Shown here: positions 1 through 6,495 of the stretch, one piece after another
How positions within the stretch are numbered: position 1 is the first letter of the stretch
Layout: each line of letters starts with the position of its first letter
DNA from: Deltaproteobacteria bacterium
GTDB lineage: Bacteria > Myxococcota > B64-G9
Assembly (NCBI GenBank): GCA_030591745.1
Contig: JAUVAM010000185.1
Span: 1 to 7,209 of the forward strand
Length of the DNA stretch: 7,209 nucleotides
Direction: 5' to 3'
Position numbers and translations under genes: made by a program
Notes under the pieces: generated by a model
Told to the model about the DNA's origin: nothing
Seen by the model: the letters and a program-made list of their open reading frames with translations, nothing else
Databases searched by the model: none

Positions 1-1475
1 AGCGAAAAAAGGCGCACGAGCAGTATGCCAAGGCTTTGGATCGCCAGGGAGAAAACCCAGAAGCCCTGAAAGGGCTGACCCGGATGGAGATCGCAAGCGG
101 CCAATACAAAAAGGCCGGGAAGCTGTTGATCCAACTGCGAATCCTCGAACCCCAAGCCATCAGCACCCTGAGTTTGCAAGCCGAACTGGCCGAGAAAACA
201 GGAGACCTCGAAAAGGCCGAGGCGCTATGGCGGAAAGTAAACAGAAAGAAGCCCAACGATCCCATGATCTTGAACCGGCTGGGATTGGTGCTTCAGAAGA
301 CGGGCAAGACAACAGAAGCGCAAATGGTTTTACGTCGCGGGGTGGAAAAAGCACCACAAGATGTCAAGCTGCGTGCCGACCTTGGCCGAGTTCTTCTGGA
401 GGCAGGCGAGTTGGACGAGGCGGAGGCCCTTTACAGGGACTGGAGCAAAAAACAGCCGGGGGAAGGACGCGCCCTGCTGGGTTTAAGCAGAGTTCAGCTT
501 GCTCGCGGACTCCACGGATCGGCCATGACCAACGCCCAACTCGCCATCAAGGCCGCGCCCAAAAACATGGAAGCCCACCTGGCCTTAGTCGAGGCCCTGG
601 CAGCGAACGAAAACATGGAGGCCGCCATCGAGGCCTTGCGTGAACTATGCAGGCTCATGCCGGAAGCGGCCGAGCCCCACCTGCGCCTGGCCCAACTCCA
701 CCAAAAACGAGGGCAAGCCAAAGAAGCCATCGGCGAGCTGGAAATCGTGCTCATGATTCAACCCGAAAATCTGTCTATCAGGTTGTTGTTGGTCCGACTG
801 TATGCCCAGACAGGAACCCATCTCGGCCTGGCTAAAGAGTATGTGGCCGCGGCCCTTACGCAATTCCCTGGCGACCCGGAGATCATGGCGCTTAAGCGGC
901 TGGTCGAACGGGCCATACCCGCTGCTGCCACCAGCCCTGGCGATCACAGCCAGGATCTGTTCAAGCATCGACAAAACTTGGATGAGATCATGAGCAAACA
1001 CACAGGTGGCTGCAGGGCCAAATACAAGGCCTTGAGAGAATATCACAAACGCTTTGCGAATCTCTTTTCCGAGCAACGAGAACTCACCCGGAGCCACTTT
1101 AGTAATCTGGGCAAGCGAGCAAAGTACAACTTCGTCTTGAGCCAACGGAAACAAGCCCTCGCCTTTCGAAAAATGGCGAATGAGTTCTCGGATTTCACCA
1201 AGGCCTTCAACAAAATGGGGGCCGCCGCCGCAAAGAGAGGCAAACGGGGCAAGCCAAATGCCTCGATTTTCGAGAAATTCAGACGAAAGTGCCCAAGGCA
1301 GGCCAAACTCGCCAAAAGAATCATCACCGCCTTCAATCCGCTCATTCCCGTCCCCGAAGAGCTAATCAAGCAGATGAAAAGGGACTTCATGTCTCCCACA
1401 TTCCGGGCCCAAGGGGTCAAACAACAATTCCAACAGAGGCAACGTCAACGGGGCCTGGGCATGAAGACAAAATGA
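1..1475 (+). CDS. TPR-repeat protein with basic C-terminal tail (5' partial)
   Basis: The reading frame is open from nucleotide 3 to the left edge, and its first residues (AHEQYAKAL) already form a TPR helix. The gene therefore starts outside the window, and the TTG at 36 is not a credible start; 490 residues are visible. Nucleotides 3 to about 920 encode roughly eight tetratricopeptide repeats of about 34 residues, recognisable by A/G-Y/L spacing and P at repeat ends (for example GDLEKAEALWRKV, GELDEAEALYRDW, GQAKEAIGELEIV). TPRs are helical protein-binding scaffolds. From about 924 to the stop follows a different, Lys/Arg-rich, probably helical region (AAAAKRGKRGKPN, QQRQRQRG) that matches no domain I recognise. 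The stop overlaps the start of the MORN-repeat gene by 4 nt, so the two are probably co-translated. Location cannot be judged because the N-terminus is missing. The TPR call is secure; the partner and role are unknown. Confidence 0.88.
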   Translation, partial: RKKAHEQYAKALDRQGENPEALKGLTRMEIASGQYKKAGKLLIQLRILEPQAISTLSLQAELAEKTGDLEKAEALWRKVNRKKPNDPMILNRLGLVLQKTGKTTEAQMVLRRGVEKAPQDVKLRADLGRVLLEAGELDEAEALYRDWSKKQPGEGRALLGLSRVQLARGLHGSAMTNAQLAIKAAPKNMEAHLALVEALAANENMEAAIEALRELCRLMPEAAEPHLRLAQLHQKRGQAKEAIGELEIVLMIQPENLSIRLLLVRLYAQTGTHLGLAKEYVAAALTQFPGDPEIMALKRLVERAIPAAATSPGDHSQDLFKHRQNLDEIMSKHTGGCRAKYKALREYHKRFANLFSEQRELTRSHFSNLGKRAKYNFVLSQRKQALAFRKMANEFSDFTKAFNKMGAAAAKRGKRGKPNASIFEKFRRKCPRQAKLAKRIITAFNPLIPVPEELIKQMKRDFMSPTFRAQGVKQQFQQRQRQRGLGMKTK

Positions 1476-2662
1476 AGCGTCTGGCCGCGCAGATCCCTTG
1501 CGCCATGTTCGGTCTCGTCATCTTGCTCCTCGTCCTTCCCTCCGGGTTGCAAGCGGAATCCTCGCAGGCCCTGTGGCCCCTGCCCTTACTCAGCGACGAT
1601 CGCGGCCCTTTGGTCGCTTCCGCCTATCGCCTGCCCGGAGACAAATTCGAGCTCTGGCTGATGGACTTGCCGACCCTGCAAACAAAGATCATGGTTTTAC
1701 GTAAAGGGGATCTCGCGTGGACTTTGCCGGATTCCAATCGCCCCCCACTCGGCAGGGTTCAAAACAACCTGCCCACCGGACCTTGGAACTGGGTGGACGG
1801 GCAAGGCCGCAAGCTGGCCGAGGCGATTTGCCGACATGGCCACATCGAGGGAGAATTGACCCTTTATGAGGGCGGCAGACGAAAGCAACAAGGGCTCATC
1901 CGGGCCGGAAAAAAAGACGCCCTGTGGACCATGTGGTTTTCCAACGGTCAACCCGCTTCGCGCTGCAAGTACCAAATGGGATTGAGACAGGGGCCATGCA
2001 CCAAGTTTGACGGCCAAGGCCGTAAGCTCAGTCAGGGCCTCTACGAACAAAACAAAAAAACAGGCTGGTGGCAGTACTATCAGGCAGACGGCCAGATCAA
2101 ACGCAAGGTTCAGTACGTCGGGGGAAAATTACAGGGCCAAGAACTGGGATTTCACGCCGCGGGGAAAAAATCCTGGGCCGGCAGCTACTTTAGAGGACGC
2201 AAGGATGGAAATTGGACCCACTGGCGAAAGGACGGCAGTCTGGAATCACGGGTCCACTTCAAGCGCGGCTTGCCCCATGGGCCGACGGAGTCCTGGCATC
2301 CCAATGGCCAACGAACGATTTTCGGTGCCCACGACAGGGGAAAAAAACAAGGCCGTTGGCAAGAATGGACACCGGATGGCAAGCCCCGCCTGGATTGTCA
2401 CTATCTTTCGGGCGAGCTTTCCGGTCTGCTGAAACGCTGGCATAGCAATGGACAGCTGGCCGAGCGGGCCCATTATAAAAGAGGTCGCCGGCATGGCCAA
2501 ACAGATCGATTCACCCCCGACAAACAGCGCATCGAGCAGGCCCATTATCGAAAAGGGCAACTCCACGGTCGACGAATCCGATGGAACCCGGATGGCAGCA
2601 TAAAAGACCGCTTCGACTATGTTGAAGGCAGGGGCCGAAAGATAGGCTCGACCAGCAGATAA
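1472..2662 (+). CDS. Secreted MORN/YwqK-type repeat protein
   Basis: Encodes 396 residues. I chose the ATG at 1472 because it forms an ATGA overlap with the upstream stop and opens directly on a signal peptide: MKR, a hydrophobic core at about residues 11-23, and likely cleavage after LQA (residue 28). An upstream in-frame ATG at 1289 would bury that signal peptide inside the TPR gene. The Shine-Dalgarno is weak, which fits translational coupling. Residues 29-103 are a non-repeat region. Residues 104-390 are twelve MORN_2-like repeats (W-x-pattern, DG or NG turn, Y/F-x-x-G-x-x-x-G end). Such repeats form beta-hairpin stacks, and automatic pipelines often call them YwqK-family antitoxins. No toxin gene is adjacent, so I would not accept an antitoxin role. 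The protein is probably periplasmic or secreted; its ligand is unknown. Confidence 0.9.
   Translation: MKRLAAQIPCAMFGLVILLLVLPSGLQAESSQALWPLPLLSDDRGPLVASAYRLPGDKFELWLMDLPTLQTKIMVLRKGDLAWTLPDSNRPPLGRVQNNLPTGPWNWVDGQGRKLAEAICRHGHIEGELTLYEGGRRKQQGLIRAGKKDALWTMWFSNGQPASRCKYQMGLRQGPCTKFDGQGRKLSQGLYEQNKKTGWWQYYQADGQIKRKVQYVGGKLQGQELGFHAAGKKSWAGSYFRGRKDGNWTHWRKDGSLESRVHFKRGLPHGPTESWHPNGQRTIFGAHDRGKKQGRWQEWTPDGKPRLDCHYLSGELSGLLKRWHSNGQLAERAHYKRGRRHGQTDRFTPDKQRIEQAHYRKGQLHGRRIRWNPDGSIKDRFDYVEGRGRKIGSTSR
1781..2641 (+). repeat. Twelve tandem 24-residue MORN-type repeats
   Basis: Residues 104-390 of the secreted repeat protein divide into twelve consecutive units. Eleven are exactly 24 residues and the second (residues 128-150) is 23. 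Typical unit features are an aromatic near position 2-5, a D/N-G turn at about 8-9, an aromatic at about 17-18 and a closing G. Examples are NWTHWRKDGSLES and RWQEWTPDGKPRL. DNA identity between units is low, so this is an old protein-level repeat and not a recent DNA expansion. Confidence 0.85.
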
Positions 2663-2697
2663 ATCTCCAATTGGGCATCCTCAAGCACGCGAATTTG

Positions 2698-2727
2698 TTG
2701 ACAAGCCACCCCCTCAGACGCGATAAC
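2698..2727 (+). promoter_or_regulatory. Possible sigma-70-like promoter for the kinase gene
   Basis: A perfect TTGACA at 2698-2703 is followed after 18 nt by GATAAC at 2722-2727 (4 of 6 to TATAAT). It lies in the 78-nt gap between the MORN-repeat gene and the kinase gene. The predicted transcription start, near 2734, would leave a leader of only about 10 nt, which makes the assignment uncertain. Confidence 0.35.
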
Positions 2728-2740
2728 CGACCCAGGGAAT

Positions 2741-5077
2741 ATGGTGACAAAGGACGAAAATACAACAGAGAGATTCCAAGAGCTAGCCCACCTGGCACGG
2801 GGAGGCATGGCCGATATCATATTGGCCAGGGAGCAGCTCGCCGACGGCGGCAATCGGCTGGTTGTGCTGAAAAAAATCCGCCCAAATCTGGCCAAAGACA
2901 AAAAATTCCTCGAGATGTTTTTGGATGAGGCTCGTCTGAGCACCCTCTTAGACCACCCCAATGTGGTCCGTTCCTTTGAGCTCTGCTCGCAAAACAAACA
3001 GTCCTATATCGTCATGGAATACCTGGAAGGCGAAAGCCTGGCCTTCCTGGTGAGCCAATCCATGCGCGTAGGCTCCCTGATGTCTACGGTCTTGGCGGCG
3101 GGCATCGCGGCCCAGGCAGCAGAGGGACTACATTACGCCCATAACTTGAATGACGAAGAGGGCGTCCCGCTCAACATCATCCACCGGGACATCAGCCCCC
3201 AAAACATCATCGTGCTCTTCGATGGTGGTGTAAAAATCTTGGACTTCGGTATCGCCAGAGCCAAGGACCGCATCCATCAAACCCGAACCGGCATCACCAA
3301 AGGCAAGGCCGCCTATATGTCCCCGGAGCAGTGCCTGGGCAAAAAGATGGATGGCCGCTCGGACCTCTTCGCCCTGGGGGCCGTGATCTGGGAAGTCTTG
3401 GCAGGCCGACGCCTGTTCAAGCGAGAGCAGGAGATGGACACCCTGATGGCCGTGGTACGGGAGAAAACACCGGAAATCCGGACCTTCCGACCCGAAATTC
3501 CAGAGGCTCTGGAATCCATCGTCATGCGCTGCCTGGACAAAGATCCAAACAAGCGCTATGCGGATGCAAGCGAGCTTGCGACCGCCCTCTGGGCCTATCT
3601 CAAAGACTCGAATCAGGTCGGCGACAAAGAGGCCATCTCCGTTTTCGTCAAGACCGTCTTGGCTGACCGCATCGCCACCAAACAAAAACTTTTGGAGGGC
3701 ATCGACGCCGGCCATCCCGCAGAGCCGGAGGAAATGACAGCCCTCAAGCCGGACACGGAAACCGATCTGGGCGATGGCTCAGGCAGCCAACAAGAGATCA
3801 TGTCGGACATTCGATCAACCATCTCGGAGGGCGCCACCAGCGAAATGTCGACAGTTGCCGCCCCCCTGGACCTGACCGACCATCTCTCCGACATGGACGA
3901 GCATGACGATAAGGAAGAGAAAGTCGAAAAGGGCAAGCTGGTCGGGGACGCCGCCGGCGTCAAGGCGGTCGTGGACCTGGGTCAGATACCCGACCTGCCG
4001 CCGGAGGAAGAAAACCCGGATACGGAGCCACCAATCCCCAGCCAAGACACCAGCGTCGTGGCGATGCCGATTGGGCCTGGAAATCTCCCCGACACCACGA
4101 CTTCAGAGTCCGAAAAAAAAACGGTCTATCAAGGCAAACCGCTGCAAGCCGTGAAGCCTGAAAAAACGCGATGGATCTGGCTGATGCTGACCATAAGTAT
4201 AGCCCTGCTCGTCCTCTGGATGGTCTGGCCCCTCGAGTCGTCGGAGACACAGGACCCCGGGCCTGCCGATGTGATATTGTCCCCCACTGCAAGCGTGGAC
4301 GCGGGGCAGAAAGCCCCCGTTGACGCAAGCAAGGTACAGGTGGTGGACGCCGGCGAAGAAGAGCCCCCAGACGCAGGCGAAGAAGAACCCATATACATAG
4401 TCCCCAAAAATCCTCTGGACGCAGAAAAAAAAGACCCCGTAGACGCAGGCCCAAAAGGACCCGCCGACGCAGGCGAAGAAGGACCCGCAGACGCAGGCCA
4501 AAAAGAGTCCGTGGACGCAGGCCGAAAAGAATCCCTGGATGCAGGCAGAAAAGAATCCCTGGATGCAGGCAGAAAAGAGTCCATGGACGCGGGCCAAAAA
4601 GAATCCTTGGACGCCGGCGAACCGACCCAAATCATAGTGACAGCAAAAGCCTGGGCCAGCGTCAACAGCAAGCCAAAAGGCTGCCGGGTCCGGGTGGACG
4701 GGGCCTGGCTGGAAGAAAGAACCCCCATCGCGGAAATCGAGTTCGTGGCAGGAAAACGCCACGAGGTGGCCGTGAACTGCAAGGGCCATCGCCGAGCCAT
4801 GCAAAGCATCAAACCCGAAGCCGGCCAGCTCATGAAGCTAGAGTTCAAACCGACCAAAATCAAGCGCCCCAAGACCGGTCGACTACGCCTGAACACCGAG
4901 CCTTGGACAGAGGTCTACCTCAAAGGCAAAAGCCTGGGCATCACACCACTGCTTGGCGCGCGCCTGCCACCAGGCGAACATGTACTAAAATTGGTCAACA
5001 AAGAGATGAAGATAAACAAGACATTGAAAATCAAAATCCGCGCAGGCCGCACCACCAACGTCTTCAAGCGCCTATAG
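2741..5077 (+). CDS. Transmembrane Ser/Thr protein kinase with DAG-octad stalk and PEGA domains
   Basis: Encodes 778 residues. The kinase domain spans about 12-287 and its catalytic motifs look intact: Gly-rich loop ARGGMADIILA (19-29), Lys44 in VLKK, helix-C Glu63, HRDISPQN with catalytic Asp150 and Asn155, DFG at 168-170, SPE at 194-196, and Asp208. Ser152 replaces the usual Lys two residues after the catalytic Asp, as is common in myxobacterial kinases. Thr181, Thr183 and Thr186 are candidate activation-loop phosphosites. An acidic cytoplasmic linker (about 290-475) leads to one membrane helix (about 477-496), then a DAG octapeptide stalk (519-626). The C-terminus carries a degenerate PEGA-like segment (about 635-705) and a clear PEGA domain (about 712-755, with a GITPL core). 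The ATG at 2741 sits only 2 nt after AGGGA; a GTG at 2744 has better spacing (5 nt) and may be the real start. It probably phosphorylates cytoplasmic targets in response to an envelope signal; the targets are unknown. Confidence 0.95.
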   Translation: MVTKDENTTERFQELAHLARGGMADIILAREQLADGGNRLVVLKKIRPNLAKDKKFLEMFLDEARLSTLLDHPNVVRSFELCSQNKQSYIVMEYLEGESLAFLVSQSMRVGSLMSTVLAAGIAAQAAEGLHYAHNLNDEEGVPLNIIHRDISPQNIIVLFDGGVKILDFGIARAKDRIHQTRTGITKGKAAYMSPEQCLGKKMDGRSDLFALGAVIWEVLAGRRLFKREQEMDTLMAVVREKTPEIRTFRPEIPEALESIVMRCLDKDPNKRYADASELATALWAYLKDSNQVGDKEAISVFVKTVLADRIATKQKLLEGIDAGHPAEPEEMTALKPDTETDLGDGSGSQQEIMSDIRSTISEGATSEMSTVAAPLDLTDHLSDMDEHDDKEEKVEKGKLVGDAAGVKAVVDLGQIPDLPPEEENPDTEPPIPSQDTSVVAMPIGPGNLPDTTTSESEKKTVYQGKPLQAVKPEKTRWIWLMLTISIALLVLWMVWPLESSETQDPGPADVILSPTASVDAGQKAPVDASKVQVVDAGEEEPPDAGEEEPIYIVPKNPLDAEKKDPVDAGPKGPADAGEEGPADAGQKESVDAGRKESLDAGRKESLDAGRKESMDAGQKESLDAGEPTQIIVTAKAWASVNSKPKGCRVRVDGAWLEERTPIAEIEFVAGKRHEVAVNCKGHRRAMQSIKPEAGQLMKLEFKPTKIKRPKTGRLRLNTEPWTEVYLKGKSLGITPLLGARLPPGEHVLKLVNKEMKINKTLKIKIRAGRTTNVFKRL
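4113..4121 (+). repeat. A9 homopolymer in the kinase linker
   Basis: Nine consecutive A residues encode Glu-Lys-Lys at residues 458-460, about 48 nt before the membrane-helix codons. Losing one A leads to a TGA at 4152-4154, and gaining one leads to a TGA at 4159-4161. Either would end the protein before the membrane helix. A-tracts of 6-8 elsewhere in these genes show that AAA-AAA Lys codons are common here. Confidence 0.9.
4295..4618 (+). repeat. 24-nt / 8-residue DAG repeat (kinase stalk)
   Basis: An Asp-Ala pair recurs every 8 residues at kinase positions 520, 528, 536, 544, 560, 568, 576, 584, 592, 600, 608, 616 and 624. The slot at 552 is degenerate (YIV), giving 14 units in unbroken register. 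The consensus is close to K-E-S-L-D-A-G-R/Q. At DNA level the unit is 24 nt. The stretch 4524-4578 is 2.3 perfect copies, a sign of recent expansion or active slippage. The charged, Pro/Gly-containing unit suggests an extended extracytoplasmic spacer. Confidence 0.93.
5072..5077. other. Convergent stop codons nested in palindrome CTATAG
   Basis: The hexamer CTATAG is its own reverse complement. The plus-strand TAG at 5075-5077 ends the kinase gene and the minus-strand TAG at 5074-5072 ends the short GGGC paralogue. The two coding regions meet tail to tail with no spacer, leaving no room between them for a terminator. Confidence 0.9.
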
Positions 5078-5611
5078 CGCTTCTACGCAGAGGGCCCAAG
5101 CGCCCTTTGACCCACAGCGCCACTCCGCCCCCTTCCGCATCAAGGCGTGACAAGGCCGATGGCCGTATGTCCCCAGTTCAGCCGGCTGACAAGCCTCCAA
5201 CCAACCCTTCCCTTCATCCGCATCACAGCCCCCCCCCACCAACCACTCTTCCGGCTCACAACGGGCGGAAAGCCCAGCGGGTTCACTTCGCAGCACCAAG
5301 CCGGTTTGCAAGGCGCGCGGGTCGACCTCCGGCCGGGCCAAACGCCACCTGAGCCGCCGCAAGCGTAAGAGTTCCTCCTGGTGGTAGGGTCCAAACTCCA
5401 TCGCTGCTTTCCGGATGGTCGCCAGGGCATCAGCCGACTCGCCCGCCTGGGCTTGAGCCTGGGCCCGGGGCCACCAAATATACGGGTCCTCAAGATCCGG
5501 TTTTGTTCGGGGTTCCGGGTACCACTTATGCCAGTGCTCCCCGACCCAAATCCCGGCAAAAATTAGCGCGACCAGATTTAGCCCCAACAACAAAAACATG
5601 AATTTACGCAT
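5072..5611 (-). CDS. Single-pass membrane protein with C-terminal GGGC Cys module (short paralogue)
   Basis: Encodes 179 residues. Start ATG at 5611, with GAGG at 5622-5619 spaced 7 nt; this ribosome site overlaps the TGA stop of the upstream gene (gap 9 nt), so the two form an operon. Residues 1-4 are MRKF, then a membrane helix at about 5-22. Residues about 44-95 are helical and TPR-like (WWPRAQAQAQAGESADALA). Residues 118-175 form a Cys module: C118-x10-C129 ending GGGC, C141, C154, WRC166 and AWALC175. It shares this module with the gene upstream and is probably its diverged duplicate. With a positive N-terminus, the bulk should face the periplasm, where disulfides could form. I recognise no named family. 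A G9 tract encodes the Gly residues of GGGC. The 3' end converges on the kinase gene with a 6-nt overlap. Confidence 0.85.
   Translation of the reverse strand: MRKFMFLLLGLNLVALIFAGIWVGEHWHKWYPEPRTKPDLEDPYIWWPRAQAQAQAGESADALATIRKAAMEFGPYHQEELLRLRRLRWRLARPEVDPRALQTGLVLRSEPAGLSARCEPEEWLVGGGCDADEGKGWLEACQPAELGTYGHRPCHALMRKGAEWRCGSKGAWALCVEAL
5229..5237 (-). repeat. G9 homopolymer within the GGGC motif codons
   Basis: On the minus strand nine G residues run from the last base of Val125 through Gly126-Gly127 and the first two bases of Gly128. Adding one G gives an immediate stop (GGG CTG TGA). Removing one G shifts into a frame that stays open to about 5140 and replaces the Cys module with unrelated sequence. 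The paralogue encodes the same Gly residues with GGT codons and has no such tract. Confidence 0.93.
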
Positions 5612-5625
5612 GAGCGGACCTCACA
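5612..5625 (-). promoter_or_regulatory. Ribosome binding site overlapping the upstream stop
   Basis: On the minus strand GAGG (5622-5619) lies 7 nt before the ATG at 5611 and shares bases with the TGA (5623-5621) of the longer paralogue. This arrangement favours coupled translation of the two membrane proteins and fixes the start of the shorter one. Confidence 0.7.
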
Positions 5626-6385
5626 AACCCTTGGGTGCTTCGGCGCATAAGGCAAAAGCACTCTCCGGACCGGCCTCGGCCGCGATGCCATCGCTCTGGC
5701 CACAATCCCAGACACCGCCTGAGACCGGGACCCCGGGCCGCTTGCCAAGACCCCCCGTGAAATCAGGACCGCCATGCCCACATAAATTCATTCGACCTTG
5801 AGCGCCGCAACCACCACCCAGCATCAGTTCATTCTGCTTGCAGCGAGCTCGACCCGCGGCGCCCACTACTTTTCGAATGGGGCAAGCCGCATCAGGCCAA
5901 GCAAAAGAAGGAACAGGCCGATCCGCCTTCATCAAGGCGGACTCCAACTCACCGGCCAGGCGAGCGGCCTCAAGCTGTTCGGAAAAGCCATCCAAATGGT
6001 GCTCCAAACAATCCGCCGCTTCGCTCAAACGACCCGCCCGCTCCCAGACATCACAAATGCCGTGCCCAACCGACATTTGGGGCTCCATCTCACGCCAGCG
6101 TTCCAGCCTGGCCAAAGCCTGCTCATGCCGCCCTTGCCTGGACAAAACGAGGACCATTTTCTTCTGCAGATAAGAATTTTGAGGATCGAGCTTCTCTACC
6201 TGACGCAGCAAACGAAAAGCCTCACCGGGGCGTTCTTCCATCAATTCCTCGTTCACATCCCACACAAGCCTGCGCGCCTGCTTTTCAGGCTGCATGTAAT
6301 CCAAAATCCCCAAAAACAAAAAAATGAGCACGCCGACGAATAACCCAAGAAAGGTCATGCCCACATCACTTCCGCGTATCGCCAC
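5621..6385 (-). CDS. Single-pass membrane TPR-like protein with C-terminal GGGC Cys module (long paralogue)
   Basis: Encodes 254 residues with a GTG start at 6385, chosen because AAGGGG at 6398-6393 sits 7 nt upstream. The ATG at residue 10 has no comparable site and would begin at the edge of the membrane helix. Membrane helix at about residues 11-28 (LGLFVGVLIFLFLGIL). Residues about 35-150 hold two or three TPR-like helix pairs (GEAFRLLRQVEKLDP, GRHEQALARLERW, GRLSEAADCLEHHL). Residues 168-247 form a Cys module: C168, C182-x10-C193 ending GGGC, C202, VWDC228 and AFALC247-AEA. This aligns with the same module in the next gene downstream. It is first in a two-gene minus-strand operon, divergent from the Cys-rich lipoprotein gene. 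Probably periplasmic, anchored by its N-terminus. The family is unrecognised. GGGC/GGGY...A-x-C patterns occur in some secreted bacterial proteins, but I would not transfer a function. Confidence 0.87.
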   Translation of the reverse strand: MAIRGSDVGMTFLGLFVGVLIFLFLGILDYMQPEKQARRLVWDVNEELMEERPGEAFRLLRQVEKLDPQNSYLQKKMVLVLSRQGRHEQALARLERWREMEPQMSVGHGICDVWERAGRLSEAADCLEHHLDGFSEQLEAARLAGELESALMKADRPVPSFAWPDAACPIRKVVGAAGRARCKQNELMLGGGCGAQGRMNLCGHGGPDFTGGLGKRPGVPVSGGVWDCGQSDGIAAEAGPESAFALCAEAPKGL

Positions 6386-6398
6386 TGGCTTTCCCCTT
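6386..6398 (-). promoter_or_regulatory. Ribosome binding site supporting the GTG start
   Basis: Minus-strand AAGGGG (6398-6393) followed by a 7-nt spacer (6392-6386) precedes GTG at 6385-6383. This decides the start of the longer GGGC paralogue in favour of GTG over the internal ATG nine codons downstream. Confidence 0.65.
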
Positions 6399-6421
6399 GT
6401 CCATTCATTCTCAGTTTTTCA

Positions 6422-6450
6422 TGGGTAGCCCTTAGCCCCGAGTCTGTCAA
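6422..6450 (-). promoter_or_regulatory. Possible promoter for the minus-strand GGGC operon
   Basis: A perfect minus-strand TTGACA (6450-6445) is followed after 17 nt by TACCCA (6427-6422), which matches TATAAT at only the first two positions. The distance to the GTG at 6385 is suitable. A 5-nt inverted repeat, GTCTG (6442-6446) and CAGAC (6457-6461), overlaps the -35 element and might be an operator, but could be chance. Confidence 0.3.
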
Positions 6451-6495
6451 GGAGATCAGACCAGTCCACATGGGACAGCCGCGATTCCGCTTACC

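Noticed and set aside
36..1475. TTG at 36 as the start of the TPR gene
   Set aside because: The frame is open to the window edge and residues before the TTG already complete a TPR helix, so the start lies outside.
1472..2662. Antitoxin role for the MORN/YwqK-type protein
   Set aside because: No toxin gene is adjacent, the protein has a signal peptide, and twelve repeats is far from a small antitoxin.
4103..4896. Long minus-strand open frames with repeated Phe/Ser-Ala-Cys units opposite the kinase stalk
   Set aside because: The periodicity is the 24-nt repeat of the kinase gene read backwards. The kinase frame carries intact catalytic and PEGA domains on both sides.
5089..5108. Stem-loop just after the kinase stop (7-bp stem with one G-T pair, 6-nt loop) as a terminator
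   Set aside because: Only three T residues follow before GA, the stem is short, and it lies inside the opposing coding sequence.
5798..6343. 181-residue plus-strand open frame inside the long GGGC paralogue
   Set aside because: It lies fully antisense to a gene with a membrane helix, TPR-like pattern and ribosome site, and its own product shows no domain features.
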